Shown in pieces: positions 25,572 to 34,701 of a stretch of 64,000 bases of DNA. Under the pieces are notes generated by a model. The model was not told the DNA's origin. It saw only the letters and a program-made list of their open reading frames with translations, and did no database searches. Positions within the stretch are counted from its first letter, which is position 1. The number at the start of each line of letters is the position of its first letter. A program made the position numbers and the translations under genes. This stretch comes from Neorhizobium galegae (GTDB lineage Bacteria > Pseudomonadota > Alphaproteobacteria > Rhizobiales > Rhizobiaceae): assembly GCF_017877055.1 (NCBI RefSeq), contig NZ_JAGIPG010000001.1, forward strand, positions 1,240,001 to 1,304,000, read 5' to 3'.

Positions 25572-26423
25572 ATGTCAGTCTTAAAGAAGATCAACGCGCA
25601 GATCGAGGATATGGCACCGGCGGACCGGGAGATCGGCCAGTTCATCCTCGACAATCCGGACCAGATGCTGCGGCTTTCCTCGGCAGCGCTTGCCGCCGAG
25701 ACGGGGCGCAGCCAGTCGAGCGTCGTGAAGTTCAGCCAGAAGCTGGGTTTTGCCGGATACCAGGAGCTGAAGCTCGCCGTCAGCGAGGCGAAGGCGCAGG
25801 AATGGCATGCACCTCCCGGCATGATCCACGGCTCGATCGAGGTCGGCGACAGTTATCTGACGATCCTGCAGAAGCTGATCGGCAGCAAGATGCTGTCCAT
25901 GCAGCAGACGCTTGCGGTCAACAACGAACAGGAGATCGAGCGGGCGCTGACGGCTCTCAACGATGCGCGCCGCATCCATATGGCCGGCGTTGGGGCTTCG
26001 TCGCTGGTCGCGCGCGACTTTTCCTACAAGCTGATGAAGCTCGGGCGCAATGTGCTGCATGACAGCGACAGCCATGTGCAGATGGCGAATGTCTCGACGC
26101 TCAACAGCCAGGACGTACTGCTGGCACTTTCCTATTCCGGCACCAGTTTCGAGACGCTGAGGATTGCCGAACTGGCGCGCCAGCGCGGCGCGACGGTGAT
26201 CGCCATTACCGGCCTCAACGGAAATCCGCTGATGCAGGCTGCGGATATCCGGCTTTATACGGTGGCCGACGAGGAACGCGTGCGGTCGTCGTCCATTACC
26301 GCGCGCGACGCGCAACTGATGCTGACGGACTTGCTGTTCATCCTGCTCGTCCAACGCCAGCCGGACGCCAATGAATATGTCCATAACAGCGAACTGGCGG
26401 TCTCGGTCCTGAAGGCAAAGTGA
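25572..26423 (+). CDS. MurR/RpiR-family transcriptional regulator
   Basis: A 283-aa regulator: N-terminal RpiR helix-turn-helix (residues 1-77; SSAALAAETGRSQSSVVKFSQKLGF) and C-terminal SIS sugar-phosphate-binding domain (about 120-250; AGVGASSLVARDFSYKL, LALSYSGTSFETLRIAEL). The natural effector in MurR is MurNAc-6-phosphate, which is what AnmK makes in the divergent operon. ATG 25572 has GAAGGAACG upstream; a longer in-frame reading from 25368 crosses the palindrome and promoter and is rejected. It probably regulates the murA-anmK operon and the internal murQ promoter. It converges with the methyltransferase gene 7 bp away. Confidence 0.9.
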   Translation: MSVLKKINAQIEDMAPADREIGQFILDNPDQMLRLSSAALAAETGRSQSSVVKFSQKLGFAGYQELKLAVSEAKAQEWHAPPGMIHGSIEVGDSYLTILQKLIGSKMLSMQQTLAVNNEQEIERALTALNDARRIHMAGVGASSLVARDFSYKLMKLGRNVLHDSDSHVQMANVSTLNSQDVLLALSYSGTSFETLRIAELARQRGATVIAITGLNGNPLMQAADIRLYTVADEERVRSSSITARDAQLMLTDLLFILLVQRQPDANEYVHNSELAVSVLKAK

Positions 26424-26430
26424 CCCAAGG

Positions 26431-27081
26431 TCAGGCGGCCAGGCGATGCCTGAGGCGCATCACCTTGAAGAAGCCATTCGGAAACACGCGCCGGATCTCC
26501 GCGACTTCGAAATCCCCGCGACGCTCGGCCCATTCGACGATCCGGGCGATGCGGAAGGAGGAACTCCACCCGACCCGATGTACCAATGGCGCAACGGCAT
26601 GTTCGATTGCGCCTTGCAGACCGCGCCCGTCACCGAGCTTGCTCGCAACGATGATCTCGCCGCCGGGACGCAGGACGCGGGCGCATTCGTCGAGCGCCCG
26701 TTCCGGATCCGGGATCAGGGTGATGACGAAGGGCAGGCAGACGACATCGAACGAGCGGGCGGCAAAGTCCAGGTTGTGCGCATCCATGACCCGCAGCGCC
26801 TGAACATGAGTAAGACGGTTACGGGCGACCTTCTCACGCGCCTTGGCGATCATGTGTTCGGAAAGATCGATACCGGTGACGCGGCAATGTTTCGGATAAT
26901 ATGGCAATACGAGCCCGGTGCCGACGCCGATTTCGAGAATGTCTCGTCCGGCCTCGGCGGCGAGCCTTGCGACCGTGCGATGCCCGTCGCGCAGCAAGCC
27001 GCGATAGACCCGGTCGTAGACCGGCGCCCACCGTTCATACACTTTCTGCTGATGTTCGGCGCTGTTGCGGATCACTGCCAA
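26431..27081 (-). CDS. Class I SAM-dependent methyltransferase, phospholipid N-methyltransferase-like
   Basis: About 216 residues with a Rossmann methyltransferase core: motif I LEIGVGTGLVLPYYP, acidic end of beta-2 in VTGIDLSEHM, motif II region FDVVCLPFVITLIPDPERAL and post-motif CARVLRPGGEIIVAS. The opening VYERWAPVYDRVYRGLLRDG resembles Rhodobacter-type PmtA (phosphatidylethanolamine N-methyltransferase), but ubiquinone or other methyltransferases of the UbiE group are possible. I prefer TTG 27081 because GGAGGGGG lies 6 bp before it; an upstream in-frame ATG at 27105 has no ribosome-binding site. It is 94 bp downstream of dgoA on the same strand. Confidence 0.8.
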   Translation of the reverse strand: MAVIRNSAEHQQKVYERWAPVYDRVYRGLLRDGHRTVARLAAEAGRDILEIGVGTGLVLPYYPKHCRVTGIDLSEHMIAKAREKVARNRLTHVQALRVMDAHNLDFAARSFDVVCLPFVITLIPDPERALDECARVLRPGGEIIVASKLGDGRGLQGAIEHAVAPLVHRVGWSSSFRIARIVEWAERRGDFEVAEIRRVFPNGFFKVMRLRHRLAA

Positions 27082-27175
27082 GATCGTCCCCCTCCGGCTT
27101 GCCATGGGTCGGCTGAAACTCAGGACGAAAACGATAGTTCCGCTTCACGACGGATTTGCGACGGGTTTTCTGATG

Positions 27176-27796
27176 TTACAGCGCGCGCATTGCTTCGATG
27201 AACTCTCTCGCTTTCTCGCGGATGGAGGCGATGTCGGCGCCGGGTTTGTAAAGGGAGGAGCCGATGCCGAAGCCGGCCGTGCCTGCCTGCGCGTAGACGG
27301 CCATGTTTTCAGGTGTGACACCTCCGACGGCGAGCACCGGGATCTCCTTGGGCAGTACCGCCTTCCACGCCTTGATGACATAAGGCGGGATCGCTTCCGC
27401 CGGAAAAGCCTTGATGCCGGTCGCGCCGGCCCCGATCGCTGCGAAGGCTTCCGTCGGGGTCGCGACGCCGGGCAGGCTCACCATGCCGACCGCGCGGCTG
27501 GCCTTGATGACTTCGACATTCGCATTCGGCGAGATGATCACCTTGGCGCCGGTCGCGGCAACGTCGGCGACCTGGGCCTGTGTCAGCACGGTGCCGGCTC
27601 CGATCAGGGCCTGGTCCCCGAAACGTTTGACGAGCTTTTCGATGCTCTTCAGCGGATCGGGGGAGTTGAGCGGCACTTCGATGATCCGCCAGCCGGCCTC
27701 GATCAGCACCTCGCCGACGCTTTCAGCCTCCTCTGGCTTGATGCCGCGCAGGATTGCGACGAGATTGCATGCCCTGAGCGCCTCTTCGAAGGTCAT
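27176..27796 (-). CDS. dgoA: 2-dehydro-3-deoxy-6-phosphogalactonate aldolase
   Basis: A 206-aa class I KDPG/KDPGal aldolase that splits KDPGal into pyruvate and glyceraldehyde-3-phosphate, the last step of the DeLey-Doudoroff route. Visible family marks: LVAILRGIKPEEAE (catalytic Glu region), ALIGAGTVLTQAQV, and the Schiff-base Lys in GIKAFPAEAIPP. The PAEAIPP ending of that motif is typical of DgoA rather than Eda. It follows dgoK by 12 bp. Confidence 0.92.
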   Translation of the reverse strand: MTFEEALRACNLVAILRGIKPEEAESVGEVLIEAGWRIIEVPLNSPDPLKSIEKLVKRFGDQALIGAGTVLTQAQVADVAATGAKVIISPNANVEVIKASRAVGMVSLPGVATPTEAFAAIGAGATGIKAFPAEAIPPYVIKAWKAVLPKEIPVLAVGGVTPENMAVYAQAGTAGFGIGSSLYKPGADIASIREKAREFIEAMRAL

Positions 27797-27808
27797 CTCG
27801 AAACTCCT

Positions 27809-28738
27809 TTATTGCGCGGCTTCGGCCGCGATCAGCATGATGCCGCGTTTCGCGGCGTTTTCCGGACCGGGTTCGACCGTCAGGCCGAACAGGGGTGCGA
27901 TCCGGCCGTAGCGGCTGTTGAGCACGTTGTTGCCGACGATGCCGATCGTGTCGCCGTTCTTGAACCAGCCGGCGGCACGGGCCTGACGGAATTCCGAGCC
28001 GATGACGAGGCCGGAGACGTAGTCGAGGATATCATCAGGTTTCAATTTGCCGTCGAGAATGCCGGTGCGGGCGCTGAAGATTGCCGACAGGAAGGCATCG
28101 GCGGCCGCCGAATCGCTGGCTGCAAATTCCGCCCCGCGATCGAAGTTCTGCCAGTCCGGTTCGGCACCGGGCTTCGGCTCCAGAGCCTTGGCGATGAACG
28201 AATGTTTGGTCAGAAGCGCAAATACCTCGCCGGTCGCGTAGGTCTGGAAACCGTCGATGCGGTTGTCCTTGACCCGTGCCCATTTGCTATGGGTGCCGGG
28301 TAGGACCAGGGTGCGGTCGCGGTCGAGGCCGTAGCCGACGATCTGGGTTTCCTCGCCGCGCATCACATCCGGAAACGGCTTGGCGGCCGGATCGCGCATG
28401 CCGGGCAGGAAGGTGATGACGGCGCCGTTCTGAAGGGCGAGTTTGCGCGTGCCGGCGGCAAGCTCGGCGATCCCGCCGGGCGTATCCACATAGGGTACTT
28501 CGACCCAGCCGTTGCGGCTGGTGATCATGCCGCTTGCCAGGACGGGCAGGGGGCCGTGCGCCGAAAACCATTCGCCCACCGTTTCCATCAACGCCTGCTC
28601 GAAGGCGCCGTCCTTGACGAACTGGATGCCGCCGCTCGACGTATCGCGGGTATCGAGCGTTTCGCCTGTTTCCGAAACCAGCATGGCGCGCAGCGAGCTC
28701 GTTCCCCAATCGAGGATGATCGAGGTGGGTTTGGGCAT
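27809..28738 (-). CDS. dgoK: 2-dehydro-3-deoxygalactonokinase
   Basis: A 309-aa kinase that phosphorylates 2-keto-3-deoxygalactonate. It has the phosphate-binding loop ILDWGTSSLRAML at residues 8-20, MRGEETQIVGYG, LPGTHSKWARVK and ATGEVFALLTKHS, matching E. coli DgoK motif by motif. ATG 28738 is preceded by GGGAGAAATG, 2 bp past the stop of a second DgoK-like gene; a GTG two codons upstream overlaps that stop. The product goes to DgoA encoded 12 bp further on. Confidence 0.93.
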   Translation of the reverse strand: MPKPTSIILDWGTSSLRAMLVSETGETLDTRDTSSGGIQFVKDGAFEQALMETVGEWFSAHGPLPVLASGMITSRNGWVEVPYVDTPGGIAELAAGTRKLALQNGAVITFLPGMRDPAAKPFPDVMRGEETQIVGYGLDRDRTLVLPGTHSKWARVKDNRIDGFQTYATGEVFALLTKHSFIAKALEPKPGAEPDWQNFDRGAEFAASDSAAADAFLSAIFSARTGILDGKLKPDDILDYVSGLVIGSEFRQARAAGWFKNGDTIGIVGNNVLNSRYGRIAPLFGLTVEPGPENAAKRGIMLIAAEAAQ

Positions 28739-28740
28739 GG

Positions 28741-29664
28741 TCACATTTCTCCCGAAGCGGCTTTCGCCCCTTCGATAGCCCGTGACCTATCACCCTGTCG
28801 AGAGGCGACCCGGCGGAAACCGGCGGCGATGTCGGGCGTGACGAGATTAGCGCCCGCCCCGAAGATCTCGAGCGCCGCTTTGTAATGCTCGGCGAGCGCT
28901 GCGTGACCGACGACGTTGATTTTCTTCGATTTGTCCTGCCCGAGCGCCTCGGAGATTTCCGCGCCGATCATCAGGCCGGCCAGGTAGTCGGCGATCTCTT
29001 CCGGCGCCAGACGGTCGAACAGGACGAGGCTGCGCGCTGAAAAGACGCGGGCGAGGATGCGACCGGGCAGGGTCTCTTGTTCAAGCGCTGTCTGGACGCC
29101 ACGGCGAAAGGCTTCCGGGCGCGCCTCGTAGGTTGCCGGGATAAGGCGCGAGACAAGCGAATCCTTCTTGAGCAGATTGAGGATCTCGCCGGACATATAG
29201 GTGGTGATCGCGGTGATGCGACCGCCTTTCATTGTCACCCATTTGGCATGAGGACCGGGCAGTACGAAGATGCCGTCGGTTGCCGGGAGGCCGAAGAGCG
29301 ACATTTCCTCGCCGCGCATCACGTCTGGAAGTGGCTTCGTCTGGGCGATGCCGGGCAGGAAGATCAGCGGGGGGAGGCCTTCGACCTGATGTGTCACAGC
29401 TTGGGCCAACAAATCCGCAGGCCCAGCCGGCACCGGTGCGAAGGGGCTTTCGATCCAGCCGTTGCGGCTGGTGACCATGCCGGAGAACAGGATCTTTTCC
29501 GCCTTGTCGGTCCACTCGCCGAGCTCTTCCCTGAGCGCGGTCTCGAAATCGCCGGCAGCGACCTTGGTGGTGCCGCGATCGCTCTTCCTTTCTCCGAGTG
29601 CTTTTTCGTCGTCGAGAAGCAGTGCACGGAAGGCGGCGGAGGTCCATTCGATTGCAATATACAT
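28741..29664 (-). CDS. Second, divergent DgoK-family protein
   Basis: A 307-aa paralogue of the neighbouring DgoK, with collinear motifs but changes at key sites. The phosphate loop reads IEWTSAAFRALL, with Glu for the usual Asp and Thr for Gly, and LPGTHxKW has become LPGPHAKW (Thr to Pro). MRGEEMSLFG and SGEILNLLKKDS are kept. It may be an active kinase for another keto-deoxy acid, or a catalytically weak partner of DgoK. It begins 18 bp after the dehydratase stop in the same operon. Confidence 0.85.
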   Translation of the reverse strand: MYIAIEWTSAAFRALLLDDEKALGERKSDRGTTKVAAGDFETALREELGEWTDKAEKILFSGMVTSRNGWIESPFAPVPAGPADLLAQAVTHQVEGLPPLIFLPGIAQTKPLPDVMRGEEMSLFGLPATDGIFVLPGPHAKWVTMKGGRITAITTYMSGEILNLLKKDSLVSRLIPATYEARPEAFRRGVQTALEQETLPGRILARVFSARSLVLFDRLAPEEIADYLAGLMIGAEISEALGQDKSKKINVVGHAALAEHYKAALEIFGAGANLVTPDIAAGFRRVASRQGDRSRAIEGAKAASGEM

Positions 29665-29682
29665 GAAATAATCCTCAAGGAA

Positions 29683-30834
29683 TCAGTAAGCGGGTTTGAC
29701 CGGGAACCAGTCCTTGCGCTCGGTATCGAGATAGGCGCCGGCAATGCCGGGCACGCGGTATTTTTCGAGCATTTCGATATCTATCTCGACGCCGAGGCCT
29801 GGCCCTTCCGGTACCTTGAACCGGCCACCTTTCAGCACTGGCGGATTGGGCGAGATATCGCCGCCGAGATAGGCGCGTTCGGTATCGATGGCGATCGACA
29901 TGTTGGGAAGCGATGCCGCGAGATGGATATAGGCCGATTGCGACAGGGCCAGTTCGGCGCCGGAATGCAGCGTCACCGGGATGCCGACCGCCTCGCAGAT
30001 CGCGGCAGCCTTGATCGTCTGCCACAGGCCGCCGGCCTCATGCGGATCGAGGAGCACGACATCGGCGGCATTGGCGCGGATGATGTTACCGACGTCGGAG
30101 AGGGTATAGGCGCTTTCGTCGAGCGCGATCGGCACGGAGGAGTTTGCGACGAGAGCCGCATGGCCGGCAAGGTCGTCGAGTTCCAGTGGCTGTTCCACAT
30201 AGGCGGGATCGAAGGCCTTCAACTTTTCGAGCTGGCGCTTGGCGGTTGCCGGGTTCCATGCGCCGTTGACGTCGAGCCGCAGCGGATGGTCGCCGATCAC
30301 CTTTCTGGAGGTCTCCGCGAGCGTGATGTCGGTCCTTTCATCGAAGCCGATCTTCACCTTGAAGGTGGTGTATCCAAGATCGAGGAAACGCTTCAGGCGC
30401 TCCGAAAGACCTTTGGGATCGTTGGTGAAGAGATAGGCGGCGGCCTCGACATCCTTGCGCCAGCGGCCACCCCACATGGCATGGAGCGGCAGGTTCGCCT
30501 GTTTGCCGAGCGCGTCCCACATTGCCATTTCCATGGCGCAGATCGCCATCACCGCCGCACGCTTATGGTGATAGAAGCCGGCGCCGAGCACATGGCGGTG
30601 GAACCGCTCCGCATCCGCGACCGGATATCCGATCGCCAGCGGCGCGACGATATCGGCAAACACCGCCGGCACGTTGGCGATCAGCGAGATCGTCTCGCCC
30701 CAGCCGATGATCCCGGCATCGGTCTCGATTCGGCAGATTAGCCGCGTCGTGCCAATTCGCCGGCCGGAACCCCAGAGAATGTCCTCGGTAAACGGCATAC
30801 GGACCAGCCAGTGGTCCACTTTGGTAATGCGCAA
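29683..30834 (-). CDS. Mandelate racemase/muconate lactonizing family dehydratase (galactonate dehydratase candidate)
   Basis: A 383-aa enolase-superfamily enzyme. Catalytic KxK in FKVKIGFDE, metal ligands Asp in RLDVNGAW, Glu in YVEQPLE and the acid in IALDESAY, and HSGAELALSQSA near the end of the barrel. By context (dgoK and dgoA downstream; a lactonase and sugar dehydrogenase divergent) it should dehydrate D-galactonate or a related aldonate. TTG 30834 is chosen because GGGAGGG lies 4 bp before it; the in-frame ATG at 30888 would start inside the IclR palindrome. Head of the leftward dehydratase-dgoK2-dgoK-dgoA operon. Confidence 0.88.
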   Translation of the reverse strand: MRITKVDHWLVRMPFTEDILWGSGRRIGTTRLICRIETDAGIIGWGETISLIANVPAVFADIVAPLAIGYPVADAERFHRHVLGAGFYHHKRAAVMAICAMEMAMWDALGKQANLPLHAMWGGRWRKDVEAAAYLFTNDPKGLSERLKRFLDLGYTTFKVKIGFDERTDITLAETSRKVIGDHPLRLDVNGAWNPATAKRQLEKLKAFDPAYVEQPLELDDLAGHAALVANSSVPIALDESAYTLSDVGNIIRANAADVVLLDPHEAGGLWQTIKAAAICEAVGIPVTLHSGAELALSQSAYIHLAASLPNMSIAIDTERAYLGGDISPNPPVLKGGRFKVPEGPGLGVEIDIEMLEKYRVPGIAGAYLDTERKDWFPVKPAY

Positions 30835-30881
30835 AATACCCTCCCATGGACGACCGTTCAATGGCCGCTTCAGTTTCGCTG

Positions 30882-30909
30882 TTGACATGGAACTTAGTTC
30901 CAAGATAAC
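30882..30909 (+). promoter_or_regulatory. Promoter of the IclR-SMP-30 gene with IclR operator in the spacer
   Basis: TTGACA (30882-30887) and GATAAC (30904-30909) are 16 bp apart; TGGAACTTAGTTCCA (30888-30902) fills the spacer and has perfect 7-bp arms. It closely resembles the IclR-family consensus TGGAAATNATTTCCA. Binding there would block polymerase directly and also affect the divergent dehydratase operon. Confidence 0.75.
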
Positions 30910-30976
30910 TCTCTTGGCAAGAGCGAGGCGGCATGCTGTGGGAGCGGCACCAGAAATCGTCGTCCAGGGAGAGGGC

Positions 30977-32701
30977 ATGGCCAAGGTACAATTGGAAGCG
31001 ATCGACAAGGATGCCGCCAACGATACGGGCGGCGTGCCGGGCGTCCAGGCGCTGACCCGCGGCATCCAGATCGTCGATGCGGTGGCGGCGGAAGTCCGCG
31101 GCCTGCGCTTCACCGACCTGCTCGACCAGACGCAATTGCCAAAAGGCACGCTGCATCGGCTGCTGCAGGCACTTGTCGACGAGCGGCTACTTCACTTCGA
31201 TACCCGCGACCAGGTCTATCGCCTGGCGCCACGGCTCTTCCAGTGGGCGCACAAGGTCTGGGACAATTTCGACCTGCGCGGCGCTGCCGAGCCGGAACTG
31301 GCGCGGCTTCGCGACCTGACGGGCGAGGCGATCCGTCTCGGTGTGCTTGACGGTGGCAGCGTCCTTTACATCGATCAGCGGGAAGTGCCGCAGCCGCTGC
31401 GCCTTAACAACGGCGTCGGATCGCGCGCAGCACCGCATGCCAGTGGCCTCGGCAAGGCGATCCTGGCGCATCTTTCCCTCGAAAAACGTCGCGCGCTGCT
31501 CGACGGCATCGAGCTGGAACGGCTGACCCCGAACACGATCGTCAACGCCGAAGAGCTCAGCCGCCAGCTCGATCTCACCAAGGCGCGCGGTTACGCCGTC
31601 TCGGTCGATGAGCAACATATCGGCATTTCCTCGGTCGCAGCCCCCGTCCTCAACCATCGCGGCGAGCCGATCGGCGCGATCGGCATCATCGGGCCGTCCT
31701 TCCGCCTGCCGGTCGACCGGCTGCACGCCTTCGGCCGCGACGTCATCGAAGCGGCGCGCCGCACATCCGGTAATTTTGGAGAATTCCCCATGTCGCTTGC
31801 GGTCAAGCCGCGTCCGCTCGGCCCCGATCGCGCCGATGTGCGCTGCGTCATTCCTGCGAGCGCTTTCCTCGGCGAAGGTCCGCATTGGTCGCCGGAGCAC
31901 AAGAAACTCTATTTCGTCGATATCCTGGCGCCGGCCGTCCATACCGGGGACCCCGCCAAGGGCACCTATACGTCCATGCAAGTGCCGGAACTGATCGGCT
32001 TCGTGATCCCACGCTCCCGCGGCGGTTTCGTTGCAGCCATGCATGGCGAGATCCGCGGCATCGATCTTTCGACCGGCGACATCACGACAATCTCGCGGCC
32101 GGAATCCGATCGCCCCGGCAATCGCTTCAACGACGGCAAATGCGACCGTCGCGGCAGGCTGTGGGCCGGTACTCTGGCGATCGACACGACGCCGGACCAG
32201 GGGCGGCTGTGGCGGATCGATCCGGACGGGCGCTCGCAGGAGATGGATCGCGGTTTCCACGTCTCGAACGGGCTTGGCTGGAGCCCGGACGACCGCACCT
32301 TCTACTTCACCGATACCAACCGGCAGACGGTCTATGCCTATGATTTCGATATCGAAAGCGGCGAAGTCGCCAATCGCCGGACCTTTATCACCGTGCCGGA
32401 GGCGGAAGGCAAGCCGGACGGCATGACGGTCGATGCGGAAGGTTTCGTCTGGATCGCACATTGGGACGGCTGGTGCGTTACCCGATACGATCCGCAGGGC
32501 AAGGTGGAGCGGGTGATCAACCTGCCCATACCGCGTCCGACGAGCTGCGTCTTCGGCGGTCCCGACATGCAGACCCTGTTCGTGACTTCCGCCCGTATCC
32601 GGCTGTCGGCAGCGCAGCTTTCCGAAGCGCCGCTCTCCGGCAGCGTGTTTTCCATCGACACCGGCATCAAGGGCCAGGCGGCACAGATGTTCGCGGGCTG
32701 A
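30977..32701 (+). CDS. IclR-type regulator fused to an SMP-30/gluconolactonase domain
   Basis: A 574-aa two-part protein. Residues about 22-85 are an IclR winged helix ([21 protein letters not shown]) and 90-265 the IclR effector domain ([33 protein letters not shown]). Residues about 290-570 are a six-bladed SMP-30 lactonase with metal-site features [34 protein letters not shown] and [11 protein letters not shown] 30977 follows AGGGAGAGG. An internal ATG at 31790 ([10 protein letters not shown]), preceded by GGAG at a 10-bp distance, could give the lactonase alone. Expected roles are controlling the galactose cluster and opening the lactone made by the SDR dehydrogenase two genes downstream. 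Confidence 0.88.
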   Translation: MAKVQLEAIDKDAANDTGGVPGVQALTRGIQIVDAVAAEVRGLRFTDLLDQTQLPKGTLHRLLQALVDERLLHFDTRDQVYRLAPRLFQWAHKVWDNFDLRGAAEPELARLRDLTGEAIRLGVLDGGSVLYIDQREVPQPLRLNNGVGSRAAPHASGLGKAILAHLSLEKRRALLDGIELERLTPNTIVNAEELSRQLDLTKARGYAVSVDEQHIGISSVAAPVLNHRGEPIGAIGIIGPSFRLPVDRLHAFGRDVIEAARRTSGNFGEFPMSLAVKPRPLGPDRADVRCVIPASAFLGEGPHWSPEHKKLYFVDILAPAVHTGDPAKGTYTSMQVPELIGFVIPRSRGGFVAAMHGEIRGIDLSTGDITTISRPESDRPGNRFNDGKCDRRGRLWAGTLAIDTTPDQGRLWRIDPDGRSQEMDRGFHVSNGLGWSPDDRTFYFTDTNRQTVYAYDFDIESGEVANRRTFITVPEAEGKPDGMTVDAEGFVWIAHWDGWCVTRYDPQGKVERVINLPIPRPTSCVFGGPDMQTLFVTSARIRLSAAQLSEAPLSGSVFSIDTGIKGQAAQMFAG

Positions 32702-32718
32702 GAAATCAAGAGACATCA

Positions 32719-33813
32719 ATGGCCAAGCTTGAACTCAAAGACATCCGTAAATCCTTCGGTTCGGCCGAGGTGCTGAAGGGCATCGACCTGACGGTCGAGG
32801 ACGGTGAATTCGTTGCCTTCGTCGGGCCGTCGGGCTGCGGAAAGTCGACGCTGCTGCGGCTCATCTGCGGGCTCGACGAAATCACCTCGGGCAAGATGGC
32901 GATCGACGGTGAGCTGGTGAACGACGTGCCGCCCGCCAAACGCGGCATTGCCATGGTCTTCCAGTCCTATGCGCTCTATCCGCACATGACGGTTGCCGAG
33001 AACATGGGCTATGCGCTGCGGCTTGCTGGCACACCGAAGGCGGAGATCGACACCCGTGTCGCACAGGCGGCCAAGAAACTCCGCATCGACACTTACCTGG
33101 AACGCAAGCCCCGCCAGCTCTCCGGCGGCCAGCGCCAGCGCGTCGCGATCGGCCGCGCCATCGTTCGCGAACCGCGTATCTTTCTGTTCGACGAGCCGCT
33201 TTCGAACCTCGACGCTTCACTGCGTGTCGAGATGCGCATCGAGATCGCCCGGATGAAGGACACGCTCGGGACCACGATGGTCTACGTCACCCACGACCAG
33301 ATCGAGGCGATGACACTGGCCGACAAGATCGTCGTGCTGAATTCCGGCCGGGTCGAGCAGATAGGCTCACCCCTCGATCTCTACAACAAGCCGGTCAACC
33401 GTTTCGTCGCGGGCTTCATTGGTTCGCCGCGGATGAATTTCCTAGGCCTCGGCGCCAGGAAGGGTGAGGGTGTCTTTGCCGTGCCGGGTGGCGAAGTCCG
33501 CTTGCCACGCGACCTGTCTTCTTCACCCGTCGAAATCGGCATCCGGCCGGAACATGTGGAACTGGTGAGCCGCGGGATACCGGATTCGCTTGCCGGTATC
33601 GTCACCATGACCGAGCACCTCGGCAGCGACACCTATGCCTACGTGGCGCTCGAAGGTGCCGAAGACATGGTGGTCGTCCGTCTGTCCGGCGACCGCGCCG
33701 TCAAACGGGGCGAGCCGATCGGCGTATATGTCGATCCGGCGATGATCCACGTCTTTTCCGCTGATGGCCTTTCGCTTGCCTCCGCGCGTCCCGTTGCCCT
33801 GGAGGCCGCATGA
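32719..33813 (+). CDS. Sugar ABC transporter ATP-binding protein, UgpC/MalK type
   Basis: A 364-aa CUT1 ATPase: Walker [10 protein letters not shown] at residues 37-45, Q-loop [11 protein letters not shown], signature LSGGQRQR, Walker [14 protein letters not shown]-loop [13 protein letters not shown], then a C-terminal TOBE/OB region (residues 240-360; [12 protein letters not shown]). It serves the binding protein and permeases encoded two to four genes downstream. ATG 32719 follows the fusion gene by 17 bp; there is only a weak ribosome-binding site (AAGAGAC). It overlaps the SDR gene by 4 bp. Confidence 0.93.
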   Translation: MAKLELKDIRKSFGSAEVLKGIDLTVEDGEFVAFVGPSGCGKSTLLRLICGLDEITSGKMAIDGELVNDVPPAKRGIAMVFQSYALYPHMTVAENMGYALRLAGTPKAEIDTRVAQAAKKLRIDTYLERKPRQLSGGQRQRVAIGRAIVREPRIFLFDEPLSNLDASLRVEMRIEIARMKDTLGTTMVYVTHDQIEAMTLADKIVVLNSGRVEQIGSPLDLYNKPVNRFVAGFIGSPRMNFLGLGARKGEGVFAVPGGEVRLPRDLSSSPVEIGIRPEHVELVSRGIPDSLAGIVTMTEHLGSDTYAYVALEGAEDMVVVRLSGDRAVKRGEPIGVYVDPAMIHVFSADGLSLASARPVALEAA

Positions 33814-34616
33814 CTATCCATCCTGAACTTATCGCAAAGGTCGAGGTCGAGGCCGCGAAGTACCCGAGCCTCAAGGCCAAGGGCGTACTGATCACCGGCG
33901 GCGGATCGGGCATCGGTGCCTCACTGGTCGAACATTTTTGCGCCCAGGGCTGTAAGGTTGGGTTCCTCGAACTTCATGCCAATATGGCGGACGAGACGGC
34001 CGAGATCGTCGCAAGGAAGACCGGCAACAAGCCATTTTACCGCGCCGCGGATCTGCGTGACATCGACGCCCTGAAGGAAGGGATCGAGGCACTCCGCTCC
34101 GAGATCGGACCTATCCGGGTGCTCGTCAACAACGCCGGCAATGACGACCGCAAGCCGCTCGAAGAGGTTACGCCGGAATACTGGGACGAGCGTTTCCGGA
34201 CCAACCTGCGCCATCAGTTCTTCGCGGTGCAGGCCGTCGTGCCGGAAATGGCGGAGGCCGGCGGCGGGTCGGTCATTAACATGGGATCGATCTCCTGGAT
34301 GCGCGGGGCGGCCGGCCTGATCTTCTATACGACTGCAAAATCTGCCGTCATGGGCATGACCAAGTCGCTCGCCCGCGAACTGGGGACACGCAATATCCGC
34401 GTCAATTCGATCGCGCCCGGCTGGGTGCTGACCGAGCGCCAGGTGGAGCGCGCCAAGCGTGTCTACCAGGGCAAGTTTTCCGAATACCTCGAGGTCCAGT
34501 GCCTCAAGGAGCATCTGCTGCCGCCCGATATCGCCCGCATGGCGCTGTTTCTGGCGGCGGATGATTCCCGCCTCATCACGTCACAGACATTCATCGTCGA
34601 TGGAGGCGTCGTCTAA
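33810..34616 (+). CDS. Short-chain dehydrogenase/reductase, probable sugar (galactose-type) dehydrogenase
   Basis: A 268-aa classical SDR. NAD(P)-binding TGGGSGIG at residues 29-36, NNAG in VLVNNAGND, catalytic Ser in MGSISWMRG and the YxxxK pair in FYTTAKSAV, with the C-terminal [14 protein letters not shown] typical of the family. In this cluster it would oxidise the imported sugar at C1 to the lactone that the SMP-30 domain hydrolyses. The 5' end overlaps the ATPase gene by 4 bp. The exact sugar (D-galactose, D-fucose or L-arabinose) cannot be set by sequence reading alone. Confidence 0.87.
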   Translation: MTIHPELIAKVEVEAAKYPSLKAKGVLITGGGSGIGASLVEHFCAQGCKVGFLELHANMADETAEIVARKTGNKPFYRAADLRDIDALKEGIEALRSEIGPIRVLVNNAGNDDRKPLEEVTPEYWDERFRTNLRHQFFAVQAVVPEMAEAGGGSVINMGSISWMRGAAGLIFYTTAKSAVMGMTKSLARELGTRNIRVNSIAPGWVLTERQVERAKRVYQGKFSEYLEVQCLKEHLLPPDIARMALFLAADDSRLITSQTFIVDGGVV

Positions 34617-34701
34617 CGAGGGCAAGGCGGATACGGCGCTCGCCGCTTGACCTTTTTCAAGTTGAAACAGAGTTCCATCATCATCGTTTCGGGAGGATCT
34701 G

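Noticed and set aside
30835..30888. ATG start 18 codons upstream in the MR/MLE gene next to the IclR fusion
   Set aside because: It would begin inside the IclR palindrome; TTG 30834 has a strong GGGAGGG site.
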